Source: Clostridia bacterium
Lineage (GTDB): Bacteria > Bacillota > Clostridia > Oscillospirales > CAG-272
Direction of reading: 5' to 3'
NCBI GenBank assembly: GCA_017472255.1
Contig: JAFUQU010000016.1
Span: 62,001 to 126,000, forward strand
DNA length: 64,000 bases
Shown: positions 44,717 to 52,507 of the stretch, in pieces
How the letters are laid out: the number at the start of each line of letters is the position of its first letter
Position numbering within the stretch: the stretch's first letter is position 1
The notes under the pieces: model-generated
Told to the model about the DNA's origin: nothing
Database searches by the model: none
What the model saw: the letters and a program-made list of their open reading frames with translations, nothing else
Translations under genes and position numbers: made by a program

Positions 44717-45468
44717 AGACGGCGCTTGTGACTGCCGGAACCGCCGGTACAGGACGCGCCATCGCCGAGCGCTTCGCAAGGGAAGGTGTCAACGTCGCTA
44801 TCACCAGCCGCTCGGTGGAGCGCGCCATGGAAGCGGCGGCGGAAATCGCAGCGAAGTATTCTGTCATCTGCCGGGGATACGCCCTCGATCAATTTGAAGA
44901 ATCTTCGGTGCTGGCGCTGTATGACGCGCTGGAAGCGGACGGACTTCTGCCTGACGCCGTGGTGCTGAACGCGGCGGATCTGGGCATTGGCATGAACGCG
45001 CTGACCGTGAGCGCCGCCGATTTCGCCCGGGTGATTACGACGAACATTGTGGGCGAATTTCTGCTGATCCGCGAGGCCGCGGTGCGACATATGATTGAGC
45101 AGGGCAAGGGGGCGGCGGTGATTATCGGCTCCAACACCAGCCGCCGCGCAATCCGCAACCGAAGCGCCTACTGCGCATCCAAGGGCGGGCTGGTGTCGCT
45201 GGCGAAATCGCTGGCGCTGGACTTGGGCGGCTACGGCATCCGCGTGAACGCGGTTTTGCCCGGTTCGATTCACTCGGAGCGCTGGGAAGCTTTCGACGAG
45301 GAAACTCTCGCTGCAAAGCGCGCCCGTGTTCCCATCGGGCGGGAGGCTTATCCGGATGATATCGCGGAAGCGGCGTATTTTCTCGCTTCCGACGCCGCGT
45401 CGAGCATCAGCGGTACCGAGCTGATCGTGGACGGCGGCGTGGACGGTCAGTTGTTCCCGGGAACATAA
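44713..45468 (+). CDS. Short-chain dehydrogenase/reductase
   Basis: 251 aa. It has NAD(P)-binding TAGTAGTGRAIAERF, LNAAD, catalytic Ser in IIGSNTS, YCASK and the family ending GTELIVDGGVDGQ. It is a classical SDR probably oxidising or reducing a sugar or sugar acid made by the upstream enzymes (ATGA overlap with GH10). Substrate not determinable. Confidence 0.9.
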   Translation: MKTALVTAGTAGTGRAIAERFAREGVNVAITSRSVERAMEAAAEIAAKYSVICRGYALDQFEESSVLALYDALEADGLLPDAVVLNAADLGIGMNALTVSAADFARVITTNIVGEFLLIREAAVRHMIEQGKGAAVIIGSNTSRRAIRNRSAYCASKGGLVSLAKSLALDLGGYGIRVNAVLPGSIHSERWEAFDEETLAAKRARVPIGREAYPDDIAEAAYFLASDAASSISGTELIVDGGVDGQLFPGT

Positions 45469-45478
45469 TGAAGAAGGA

Positions 45479-45502
45479 GCTGTTGCATCTTAGTGCAACA
45501 GC
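45479..45502. terminator. Short hairpin after the SDR gene
   Basis: GCTGTTGCA and complement (9 bp) around a 6-nt loop, followed by CCCTTTGG. The weak T content makes it an uncertain terminator. Confidence 0.4.
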
Positions 45503-45524
45503 CCCTTTGGCGTCCAGGGTTAAT

Positions 45525-45618
45525 TCTCCATGGATTTTTCCGCTTCCTCCAAGAATTTTTCCATAGCGCCGGTGGTCGGGATTCTGCTTGTACAGGCGGT
45601 GTTCAAATTAATCTGATG
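45525..45618 (-). pseudogene. C-terminal remnant of a solute-binding protein
   Basis: Directly after the M20 stop codon, minus-strand codons read HQINLNTACTSRIPTTGAM and continue to EKFLEEAEKSMEN and a TAA stop. This resembles the amphipathic C-terminal helix of extracellular solute-binding proteins. There is no start or ribosome site. It marks the scar of a deletion that removed the rest of the gene. Confidence 0.4.
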
Positions 45619-46698
45619 CTATGCCCGCATCAGGGCGAGAAACGCCCGCATGGTCGGCTCCAGCAGCACGTCCGGGTATTCATAGCATTCCGTGTGCAGC
45701 GGCGGATGCTTCTCGCCCGCACCGATGCCGAAGAACGCGCCGGGACAATACTTCATATAATGCCCGAAATCCTCGCTCCAGCGCATGGGCTGGGCAAGCA
45801 GCGTTCCGCCGCATACGTTCAGCACCTTATTGGCGCAGTCCGGCGTGTTCTCAGTCGCAGGGAAGACGTCCTGCACCTGATGGGAGAAGGTCAGCCCATA
45901 TTCCGCCGCAAGCGTCCGAGACAGATGCAGGATTTCTTCATGCAGCGAAGTCAGATCGATATCATGCTCCGCGCGAAGCGTCAGCCAGACCTCGGCGTCC
46001 GCAGCGGCGGCGCCAAAGGCTTTTTCGCCCATTTGAACGCCGATTACCGTACAAAGCGTCATGCCAGTATAACGCGATTGCTCATACAACGGCGGAAGCG
46101 CGCATAGCAGACGTCCAATCGCCGTCGCGGGGGAGATACCGTTCTCGGGATAGGCGGCGTGGGCGGGTTTTCCGCCGAAGCGGAGAATCACGCCCCGGGA
46201 TGCGCAGGCGAAGGTTCCGGGGCGTGTAACAATTTGCCCCAGCGGCAGCCCGGGGAGATTGTGTGCGCCGTAGATTTCGCCGACCGTTTCCCGCCGGAAC
46301 AGCTCGCAGCAGCCTTCCGCTCCCGCGCCGGTTTCCTCGGCGGGCTGAAAGAGAAAGTAGATATTCCGGTCAAATTGTCCGCCTTCCGCCAGCAATGCCG
46401 CGCCGCAGAGCGCTGCGGCGTGACCGTCGTGCCCGCACAGATGGCAGGCGCTTCCGTCCGGCATGGACAGCGCGTCGTAATCGGCGCGCAGAGCGATGGC
46501 GGGCTTTTTGGCTGCGGTCTCCCGATGGGCGGCGTAAAAGCCGCCGCCGCAGGAAAGCAGCTCCAGCGTGGTATGTCCTTTTAGAAAATCCATGAGCGCG
46601 GCTTTGGTCTGACGTTCTTGCCCGGAAACCTCCGGGATGGCGTGCAGCTCCTTGCGTAGGCGCTGAATGGTGTGCAGAATTTCTTCAGATTTTATCAT
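45619..46698 (-). CDS. M20 family N-acyl-amino-acid amidohydrolase
   Basis: 359 aa. The ATG at 46698 follows AAAGGAGC. Family signatures: LRKELHAIPEVSGQE, metal-binding HLCGHDGHAAALCG, catalytic FQPAEETGAGAE, YGAHNLPGLPLG and KPAHAAYPENGISPA. This branch (hippurate/N-acetyl amino acid hydrolases) releases an acyl group from amino acids. It is not close to the M20 at 23180, which is of the AbgB branch. Single gene with a leader of about 117 nt. Confidence 0.9.
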   Translation of the reverse strand: MIKSEEILHTIQRLRKELHAIPEVSGQERQTKAALMDFLKGHTTLELLSCGGGFYAAHRETAAKKPAIALRADYDALSMPDGSACHLCGHDGHAAALCGAALLAEGGQFDRNIYFLFQPAEETGAGAEGCCELFRRETVGEIYGAHNLPGLPLGQIVTRPGTFACASRGVILRFGGKPAHAAYPENGISPATAIGRLLCALPPLYEQSRYTGMTLCTVIGVQMGEKAFGAAAADAEVWLTLRAEHDIDLTSLHEEILHLSRTLAAEYGLTFSHQVQDVFPATENTPDCANKVLNVCGGTLLAQPMRWSEDFGHYMKYCPGAFFGIGAGEKHPPLHTECYEYPDVLLEPTMRAFLALMRA

Positions 46699-46818
46699 CA
46701 GCTTGCTCCTTTGTGCTTGACGTTGAGCCGGACGCGCGGTATAACGTTTGTGTAAATATGACCGGCTGTTTTTTGTATGTGATAACATGATATGAACCAA
46801 ATCAAGGAGAAACTTCCC

Positions 46819-46911
46819 ATGAATATTATAACACAAAAAGCCCGGAAACGTCAAGCGGCAGTGAAACTTTCTAAAGGGCAGGGCATTGCTTGCCAAATAT
46901 TGTCCTTATAA
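46819..46911 (+). pseudogene. Possible N-terminal remnant of a transposase
   Basis: A 30-codon frame starts after AAGGAG with 8-nt spacing and reads MNIITQKARKRQAAVKLSKG, then degenerates. The opening resembles the N-terminal helix of helix-turn-helix transposases of gut Clostridia, from memory only. It overlaps the probable promoter of the leftward M20 gene and the end of cobC, so it is unlikely to be a working gene. Confidence 0.3.
46825..46854 (-). promoter_or_regulatory. Probable promoter of the M20 gene
   Basis: TTGACG (46854-46849), an 18-nt spacer and TATAAT (46830-46825) on the minus strand. Confidence 0.5.
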
Positions 46912-47472
46912 AGCAGCATATTGATTTAACGCCAGATCAACCACATATCCCCCACCGGGTTTCGGCTGCCACTCATAACGGTTTTTCCCATCATCCGGGA
47001 AAAGATGCGCCATGATTGCCGCAATGACGCCGCCGTGCGTTACAAGCAAAGCATCCCGTCCGTCTGCAATCAGAGCACCAAGCGCAGTCAGAACCCGCGC
47101 AGTCATCATATTTCCGCTCTCCCCTCCGGGGGGGATGTTGGCTTCATTATCGCCGGTAATCCATTCGATATAGGCGGCGTCTTCCTTCATTTGCTCGTAA
47201 GAGCGCATCTCAAACGCACCGAAATCCATTTCGCGGAATGCGGGAATCATTTCGTGCGGCTGATCGCCATACAGGAGTATCAGCGTTTCCTCGCAGCGTT
47301 TCATTCCGCTGGTGAGCACACGAAGCCCCGCAATGCTCGGATAGTTTACTGTCTGTCTGCGTTCGTTCAGTGCTGCACGACCCGCTTCCGAGAGCGGCAG
47401 GTCGGTGGAACCGCAGTACAGATGCTTTTCGTTTGCTTCGGTTGTTCCGTGGCGAATCAGTATCAGTTTCAT
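46906..47472 (-). CDS. cobC: Histidine phosphatase, alpha-ribazole phosphatase-like (CobC)
   Basis: 188 aa. The start MKLILIRHGTTEANEKHLYCG at 47472 shows the RHG phosphohistidine motif, with the second His in LLVTHGGVIAA and Glu in the FREMDFGAFEM segment. CobC removes phosphate from alpha-ribazole phosphate (or cobalamin phosphate) in nucleotide-loop assembly. The ATGA overlap with the short CobU-like gene makes it the last gene of the cobT operon. General phosphoglycerate-mutase-type activity is the alternative, but context favours CobC. Confidence 0.85.
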   Translation of the reverse strand: MKLILIRHGTTEANEKHLYCGSTDLPLSEAGRAALNERRQTVNYPSIAGLRVLTSGMKRCEETLILLYGDQPHEMIPAFREMDFGAFEMRSYEQMKEDAAYIEWITGDNEANIPPGGESGNMMTARVLTALGALIADGRDALLVTHGGVIAAIMAHLFPDDGKNRYEWQPKPGGGYVVDLALNQYAAL

Positions 47473-47846
47473 GCGAGCCTCTGCGGCAGCCCGCAAAACA
47501 GTCTTGTCACGCTTTCCGCTTCGCCGGACAGATACGCGCACAGCCGTCCGGTCATTTCACGCCATGTGCGCATATCGGCGCCCATCGGAACTACGCCGCA
47601 GAAAATATCACAGCAGATGAGAACACTGCCGCGCCACTCCGATTCGTGACCTTTGAATATCTCTGTCGCGTCCTTTCCGTTACGAACAGACCAAAGCGTG
47701 AATTCTTCCAGCCGATGAATGCAGCGCGCACCGAACCGAATACCGTCGGTTTCGGAGCAGGTGAATATCTGCTCGTCTGTCACACCAAACTGCTTTTTTG
47801 CGTAATCCAGCTTCCCCTGATACGCGCCACCAATAATGAAATCCAT
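47469..47846 (-). CDS. Short CobU-like P-loop protein
   Basis: 125 aa. It has a P-loop-like start (FIIGGAYQGK) and the run IFCGVVPMGADMRTWREMTGRL, which recalls the guanylyltransferase half of CobU-type adenosylcobinamide kinases, as well as the common SGEAESVTRLFCGLPQRL end. It is shorter than CobU (about 180 aa), and a full CobU is encoded two genes upstream. It may be a cobinamide-salvage kinase or a diverged subunit. AAGGAGG precedes the ATG. Part of the cobalamin nucleotide-loop operon. Confidence 0.7.
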   Translation of the reverse strand: MDFIIGGAYQGKLDYAKKQFGVTDEQIFTCSETDGIRFGARCIHRLEEFTLWSVRNGKDATEIFKGHESEWRGSVLICCDIFCGVVPMGADMRTWREMTGRLCAYLSGEAESVTRLFCGLPQRLA

Positions 47847-47858
47847 GAGTATCCCTCC

Positions 47859-48608
47859 TTAAATCAACGCAAAAACGGCAATTCCGCAGACCTCACCGAA
47901 GGTCAGCGCATAACCGGAAATATCGCCTGACATTCCATCCAGCGATTTGAACGCGCGGCGAAGATGGAATAAATATCCCGCGATCACCGCAAGCGAAGCA
48001 AACCCGTATTTGCCCAGCAGAAGAAATCCGAGCGCCGTCACACAGACCAGCGTAGCTGCAAAGACAACAATATGCGATTTTTTCACGCCCTGCCGATAGG
48101 TTCCGGCATATTCGCTGGTTCCGAGGGGACGCAGCATGGTAACGTAAAGTCCGGCAACGGTACGGGAGACAATAGGGATCAGCGTCAGCGTGAAAAGATT
48201 TGCCGTATCTTTTACCGAGGCGAACAGCGCAAACTGCGCCATGATCAGCAGAATTCCGGCGATCACCGCGAAGGAACCCACATTCGGATCTTTCAGAATC
48301 CGTCTCCGCTCGTCCAGATCACGCCATGATTTTACGGCGTCCGTCACGTCGAGATACCCGTCCATGTGGATTCCGCCCGTCACCAAAAACGGATACGCGC
48401 ACAGAATCGCCGCGCCAACCAACACCGGCAGTCCTAGCCATCGTATCACATAAGCCGCCAGCGTCCACAGAATCCCGATCCACGCTCCAACAACCGGCAG
48501 AAACAGCGTCATCAGCGGCCGCGCTTCATCGTCCCATTTATGATAAGGGCACGGAATGGCGCAGAACATGGTCATCGACATCATGCAGGCGCGAAAATAT
48601 TTCTTCAT
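47859..48608 (-). CDS. cobS: Adenosylcobinamide-GDP ribazoletransferase
   Basis: 249-aa integral membrane cobalamin synthase joining adenosylcobinamide-GDP with alpha-ribazole (phosphate). The hallmark GGIHMDGYLDVTDA lies near residue 90, along with several membrane segments. The ATG at 48608 has AAAGGAGG 9 nt upstream and overlaps the cobU stop (ATGA). Residues RILKDPNVGSFAVIAG are typical. Confidence 0.93.
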   Translation of the reverse strand: MKKYFRACMMSMTMFCAIPCPYHKWDDEARPLMTLFLPVVGAWIGILWTLAAYVIRWLGLPVLVGAAILCAYPFLVTGGIHMDGYLDVTDAVKSWRDLDERRRILKDPNVGSFAVIAGILLIMAQFALFASVKDTANLFTLTLIPIVSRTVAGLYVTMLRPLGTSEYAGTYRQGVKKSHIVVFAATLVCVTALGFLLLGKYGFASLAVIAGYLFHLRRAFKSLDGMSGDISGYALTFGEVCGIAVFALI

Positions 48609-49150
48609 TCCGGCAAACCTCCTTTGTGGAAGATTACATTCCCGGCGCACAGCTCGATCACCGTTTCGCAGACCTCCGCCAGCGCACGGTCAAGCGATGC
48701 CAGTGCGGCGCGGTAATTTTCGGTAAACGAGTCGTATCGAATCGCATCCGAATAGATGTAATCGGTGACAAATACCGCATTTCCCGCTGATGCCGCCAGC
48801 TTCAGAAGTCCCGACCGGCATCGTTCAGCCGCTTCCGGGTCTGCGTCACCATTGTGGGTTTCGGGGAACAATTCGTTGAGCAAAAGTGCTGTGATGCTGT
48901 CTACCAGAAAAGTGGAATCTGATTCCGCACCGTCCAGGCATGACGCAATATCCCGACCGATCTCCAGCGTTTCAAATCCCATACCGGCGCGGTCTTCGAT
49001 GTGGCGGGCGATGCGTGAACGATCTTCACCGTCGTAGGGAATCATGGTTGCCACATAATATCGCTTTCCATTGCCGGACAGCTTTACTGCAATATCCTGC
49101 GCAAAGCCGGACTTGCCGTTTTTACAGCCGCCCGAAATCAAAACATTCAT
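48605..49150 (-). CDS. cobU: Adenosylcobinamide kinase / adenosylcobinamide-phosphate guanylyltransferase
   Basis: 181 aa. P-loop ISGGCKNGKSGFAQ, the YYVATMIPYDGEDRSRIARH segment with the guanylylated His region, and VDSITALLLNELF. It phosphorylates adenosylcobinamide and adds GMP. It starts 1 nt after the cobT stop and overlaps cobS. Confidence 0.93.
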   Translation of the reverse strand: MNVLISGGCKNGKSGFAQDIAVKLSGNGKRYYVATMIPYDGEDRSRIARHIEDRAGMGFETLEIGRDIASCLDGAESDSTFLVDSITALLLNELFPETHNGDADPEAAERCRSGLLKLAASAGNAVFVTDYIYSDAIRYDSFTENYRAALASLDRALAEVCETVIELCAGNVIFHKGGLPE

Positions 49151-49151
49151 G

Positions 49152-50537
49152 TCAGTCTCCTTTCACCGTGAAGGAATCGGCGGCGCGGATTGGCGCGAGA
49201 TAATCGTCGTTGATCTCCGCCTGGGCAAAGGTTGCCATATCGTTCATAATCGTACAGGCTGCGTCCAGCATCATCATGGCAAGGGGACACCCGCTTCCTT
49301 CACCCAGCCGCATTCCGAGGTCGAACAGCGGCTTCATAGCAAGTTCTTTCATCACAGGTTCGTATCCAATTTCAAACGACGCATGGGACGGAATCAGGTA
49401 ATGCCGCACATTGGGACACAGCCGAACCGCACACAGCGCCGCCACGGCTGAAATCAATCCGTCGATCACCACCGGAATGCGCTTGGAAGCGGCACCGATA
49501 AATGCCCCGGTCATTGCGGCAATGTCAAACCCGCCGATCTTTGCAAGTACGTCAACCACATCGTTGGGGTCAGGCGTATTCTTTCGGATAGCGGTTTCGA
49601 TGACGGAAAGTTTTTTCGCGTAACTCTCATCGGTGATTCCGCCGCCGCGTCCCGTTACCGCGGGAGGTGCCGCGCCGGTTAATACCGCGATGATTGCCGA
49701 AGATGTGGTGGTGTTGCCGATTCCCATTTCGCCGATGCCGATCACATCCGCATCGCTTTTTGCCGCAAGCTCCGCACCGGTCAGAATCGCCTGTACTGCC
49801 TGTTCCCGTGTCATGGCGGCGGTTTTTGCGATATTTTGTGTGCCGAAGGCAATCTTACGCGGGATTACGCCCGGTTCGTGAATCTCTGCATTGACGCCTA
49901 CATCGCATACGCGCAGACTGCATCCGAATCGCTTTGCCAATACAGCCGCACCGGTTTTGCCGCGCACCAGATTGATGGTCTGTGCCAGCGTAACCGACTG
50001 CGGAGCGCTGGATACGCCTTCCTCCACCACGCCGTTGTCTGCACAGAAAACGAGCAGTTCGCGCTTGTCCATACAATTATGCAGCTTCCCTGTGATACCG
50101 GCAAGCTGGATGGACAGAGTTTCCAAGCGTCCGAGGCTTCCGGGCGGTTTTGCCAGCTCAGCCTGTCGGCGTTCAGCTTCCTGCATGGCATTTTGGTCGA
50201 GGACGCCTACCGACTGAATCAGCGTATTCAATATTTCTTCTGCGTCTTTCTTTTGGGCGGCGGCTTTGGCTGATTTTTTCGCCTCTCTGAGCCGTTTTTT
50301 TGCCCGAGCACGTTTTTCACGATTCTTTTGGAGACGGTCATCTCCCCGCGGCTCCTTGAGCCCCGCCGCTTCCAGCGCGCGGGGCCACGGGCCGAGAAAG
50401 GCTTTGATCGACATAACCTCGTAGTCCGTGAAATCCGACCGCTGCGGAAAACGGGACAGACCGCAATCCTTGAGCTCCTGCTGCTTTTTTATCAGCATAC
50501 AAAGACAGTCGTCCCGCGTAAATTTTACTGCTGCCAT
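49152..50537 (-). CDS. cobT: CobT phosphoribosyltransferase with extra N-terminal domain
   Basis: 461 aa. Residues ~107-461 are nicotinate-nucleotide:dimethylbenzimidazole phosphoribosyltransferase (AKPPGSLGRLE; CADNGVVEEGVS; GEMGIGNTTTSSA; catalytic Glu in GMRLGEGSGCPLA), which makes alpha-ribazole phosphate. Residues 1-61 form a separate small domain ending in FLGPWPRALEAAGLK, like the homing-endonuclease-associated (HNH) repeat. A Lys/Arg-rich helix (about 65-98) links the two. The ATG at 50537 has GGAG at 7 nt, so the extension is translated. First gene of the operon under the AdoCbl riboswitch. Confidence 0.88.
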   Translation of the reverse strand: MAAVKFTRDDCLCMLIKKQQELKDCGLSRFPQRSDFTDYEVMSIKAFLGPWPRALEAAGLKEPRGDDRLQKNREKRARAKKRLREAKKSAKAAAQKKDAEEILNTLIQSVGVLDQNAMQEAERRQAELAKPPGSLGRLETLSIQLAGITGKLHNCMDKRELLVFCADNGVVEEGVSSAPQSVTLAQTINLVRGKTGAAVLAKRFGCSLRVCDVGVNAEIHEPGVIPRKIAFGTQNIAKTAAMTREQAVQAILTGAELAAKSDADVIGIGEMGIGNTTTSSAIIAVLTGAAPPAVTGRGGGITDESYAKKLSVIETAIRKNTPDPNDVVDVLAKIGGFDIAAMTGAFIGAASKRIPVVIDGLISAVAALCAVRLCPNVRHYLIPSHASFEIGYEPVMKELAMKPLFDLGMRLGEGSGCPLAMMMLDAACTIMNDMATFAQAEINDDYLAPIRAADSFTVKGD

Positions 50538-50657
50538 TCAATCACTCCATAAAAAATGAGCGCAACAGAAAAACCACTGCAAGACGACTGTCCCGAGATG
50601 GTAATACGGCTGCACTCTTCCATATCCAAAAATGATCCGAGAATAGAAATGCCGGAT

Positions 50658-50771
50658 GTGAAACGGCAAGTATTCCGACTTATGAGCGCGGATGCTCAAT
50701 TACGGTAATGATGGTTGCGACGGATTTTCACCGAACTTCCCTCTGATCCGGACGCGCCGGAACCGTTTCAC
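50658..50771 (-). ncRNA. Cobalamin (AdoCbl) riboswitch of the cobT operon
   Basis: On the minus strand, the conserved core GGGAAGTTCGGTGAAAATCC and the B12-box-like AGTCGGAATACTTGCC lie between the two arms of a perfect 9-bp closing stem (GTGAAACGG at 50771-50763, CCGTTTCAC at 50666-50658). It should reduce expression of cobT-U-S-C when cobalamin is plentiful. I could not resolve the expression platform in the 120 nt before cobT. Confidence 0.85.
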
Positions 50772-50803
50772 GAATATTTGACTTGTGAATTATATTCCAT
50801 CCT

Positions 50804-50832
50804 ATTATACCATGAATCGTCCGATTCGTCAA
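50804..50832 (-). promoter_or_regulatory. Promoter of the cobT operon
   Basis: TTGACG (50832-50827), 17 nt, TATAAT (50809-50804), about 30 nt upstream of the riboswitch. Confidence 0.75.
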
Positions 50833-50920
50833 TGCTTTGGGAAAAATTGTTTGATTGTTAAAAATATCATTTTGATATCTTGCAAAATTATTGTATATTC
50901 ACAAAATTGAAATTGCTGTA

Positions 50921-50949
50921 TTGACAAATTCGATCATCCGTGATAAAAT
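50921..50949 (+). promoter_or_regulatory. Promoter of the btuF-cbi operon
   Basis: TTGACA (50921-50926), 17 nt, TAAAAT (50944-50949), about 20 nt upstream of the rightward riboswitch. Confidence 0.75.
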
Positions 50950-50971
50950 AGAAACAATTGAATATCCTGTC

Positions 50972-51119
50972 AAGAATTGCGGTTTGAAAAGTTGTACACT
51001 GAGTAGAGTAAACGGGGAAGCTGGTTCGAATCCGGCACAACTGCCATTACTGTAACTGACATTGCATGGGCGTACTATGCCCTTGGTCTGTCTCAAGTCA
51101 GAATACCGGCCCGATTCTT
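50972..51119 (+). ncRNA. Cobalamin (AdoCbl) riboswitch of the btuF-cbi operon
   Basis: Core GGGGAAGCTGGTTCGAATCC, then GCACAACTGCCATTACTGTAA and the B12 box AAGTCAGAATACCGGCC. A closing stem forms between AAGAAT (50972-50977) and ATTCTT (51114-51119). It controls the transporter and the whole anaerobic corrin operon. Confidence 0.9.
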
Positions 51120-51146
51120 TTAGGCAATCATTCCTGGGTAATTGAG

Positions 51147-51198
51147 GAGTGCAGCTGAATCTTTGTCGTATGCGCGAAAAGAAAGCTGTACTCTTTTT
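51147..51198 (+). terminator. Terminator expression platform of the riboswitch
   Basis: GAGTGCAGCT (51147-51156) pairs with AGCTGTACTC (51184-51193) with one G-U pair, followed by TTTTT. Its position after the aptamer and far before the start codon fits transcription attenuation by bound AdoCbl. Confidence 0.75.
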
Positions 51199-51328
51199 GC
51201 GTTTTATCGGCATGGAAAAATAGCTGCACATTTTTTGCTTTCGGCAGAAGATGTGCTTTTTATTTTGGAATCGCGCGATGGTTTCACCGCTTGATTTAAT
51301 ATATGAATTTTCAAGGAGAACCCAAAAA

Positions 51329-52507
51329 ATGAAACGCAGAATTTTATCCCTGATGGCAGCCATTCTGATGGCGTTGACCTCGATGACCGCCTGTTCCAAC
51401 ACCACGGACGATCCGAATACCGATGACAGCAATGTCCCGGACGCGGTAGTCACCGGCGATGCCGACGAATCTTACGACGGCAAGCTTGTTTTCGATTATT
51501 CGATGGAGCTTCAATATGCGAAGTGCTTCTCCGTGGATTACTACAAGGGCGGCTATAAGTGGATCAAGACCACCGGCGGCGCTTCTATCCTCGTTGTTCC
51601 CGAAGGCATGAGCGTTCCCGCTGATCTTGATGCGGATACCCATGTTCTCAAACAGCCGATCAACAACATTTTTGTTGCCTCCACGCCCGTAACCTCCCTG
51701 ATCAATGCGGTCGGCGCGCTGGATTCCATCTCGCTTACCACCTATGATGCGGATTCGTGGTACATCGACGATGTGAAGAATGCGATTCTTGACGGTAAGA
51801 TTATCTATGTGGGCGACTACAAAACGCCTGACTTCGAAATGGTCACAGCATCCGGCAGTACCTTCTCCATCTATTCCACCATGCTGACCGAGGATGTGGC
51901 TGCACAGCTTGACCAGCTTGGCGTTTATGTCATGCTTGACGCTTCCGCAGACGAGGATCATCCGTTGGCGCGTGTGGAATGGGCGAAGCTCTACGGAGCG
52001 TTGTTCAACTGCGAAGACAAGGCGGAGGAAGTATTCAATACCCAGGCGGGCTATGTGGATGAAATCGCCAAGCTGGAGGATTCCGGCAAATCCGTTGCGG
52101 TGTTCTACATCACCTCCAAGGGCAAGCTCTACGCACGCAACGCCGATGATTACATGGCAAAGATGGTCGATCTGGCGGGCGGCGATTATATCCTCTCCGA
52201 TGTGGGCGTAGGTGAAACGGGTACGGTCAACATGGAAATGGAAGCGTTCTATGACAAAGCCAAGGATGCGGACTACATCATTTATATCTATTCTCTCGGC
52301 GGCAAGCCCACTACGCTGGCGGATTTCCTTGCCCGCGCGGATATCCTCTCTGAAATGAAAGCAGTTAAGGAAGGCAATGTATGGTGTACCACGCCCGACT
52401 TCTTCCAGATTCAGAACACCATCGGTTCTATGATCAATGACATTCATCTCATGTTCTCGGCGGATGCCAACACCGACGCTCTGACCTACCTGACGAGACT
52501 GAAATAA
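51329..52507 (+). CDS. btuF: ABC corrinoid substrate-binding lipoprotein (BtuF-like)
   Basis: 392 aa. The lipoprotein signal ends at TSMTACSN. The mature protein has the two-lobe helical-backbone fold of cobalamin/siderophore-binding proteins (NIFVASTPVTSLINAVGALDSI; VFYITSKGKLYARNADDYMAKMVDLAGG). AAGGAG lies 12 nt before the ATG at 51329. Riboswitch control and linkage to cbi genes indicate cobalamin or cobinamide rather than heme or siderophore. The TAA overlaps the permease ATG by one base. Confidence 0.85.
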   Translation: MKRRILSLMAAILMALTSMTACSNTTDDPNTDDSNVPDAVVTGDADESYDGKLVFDYSMELQYAKCFSVDYYKGGYKWIKTTGGASILVVPEGMSVPADLDADTHVLKQPINNIFVASTPVTSLINAVGALDSISLTTYDADSWYIDDVKNAILDGKIIYVGDYKTPDFEMVTASGSTFSIYSTMLTEDVAAQLDQLGVYVMLDASADEDHPLARVEWAKLYGALFNCEDKAEEVFNTQAGYVDEIAKLEDSGKSVAVFYITSKGKLYARNADDYMAKMVDLAGGDYILSDVGVGETGTVNMEMEAFYDKAKDADYIIYIYSLGGKPTTLADFLARADILSEMKAVKEGNVWCTTPDFFQIQNTIGSMINDIHLMFSADANTDALTYLTRLK

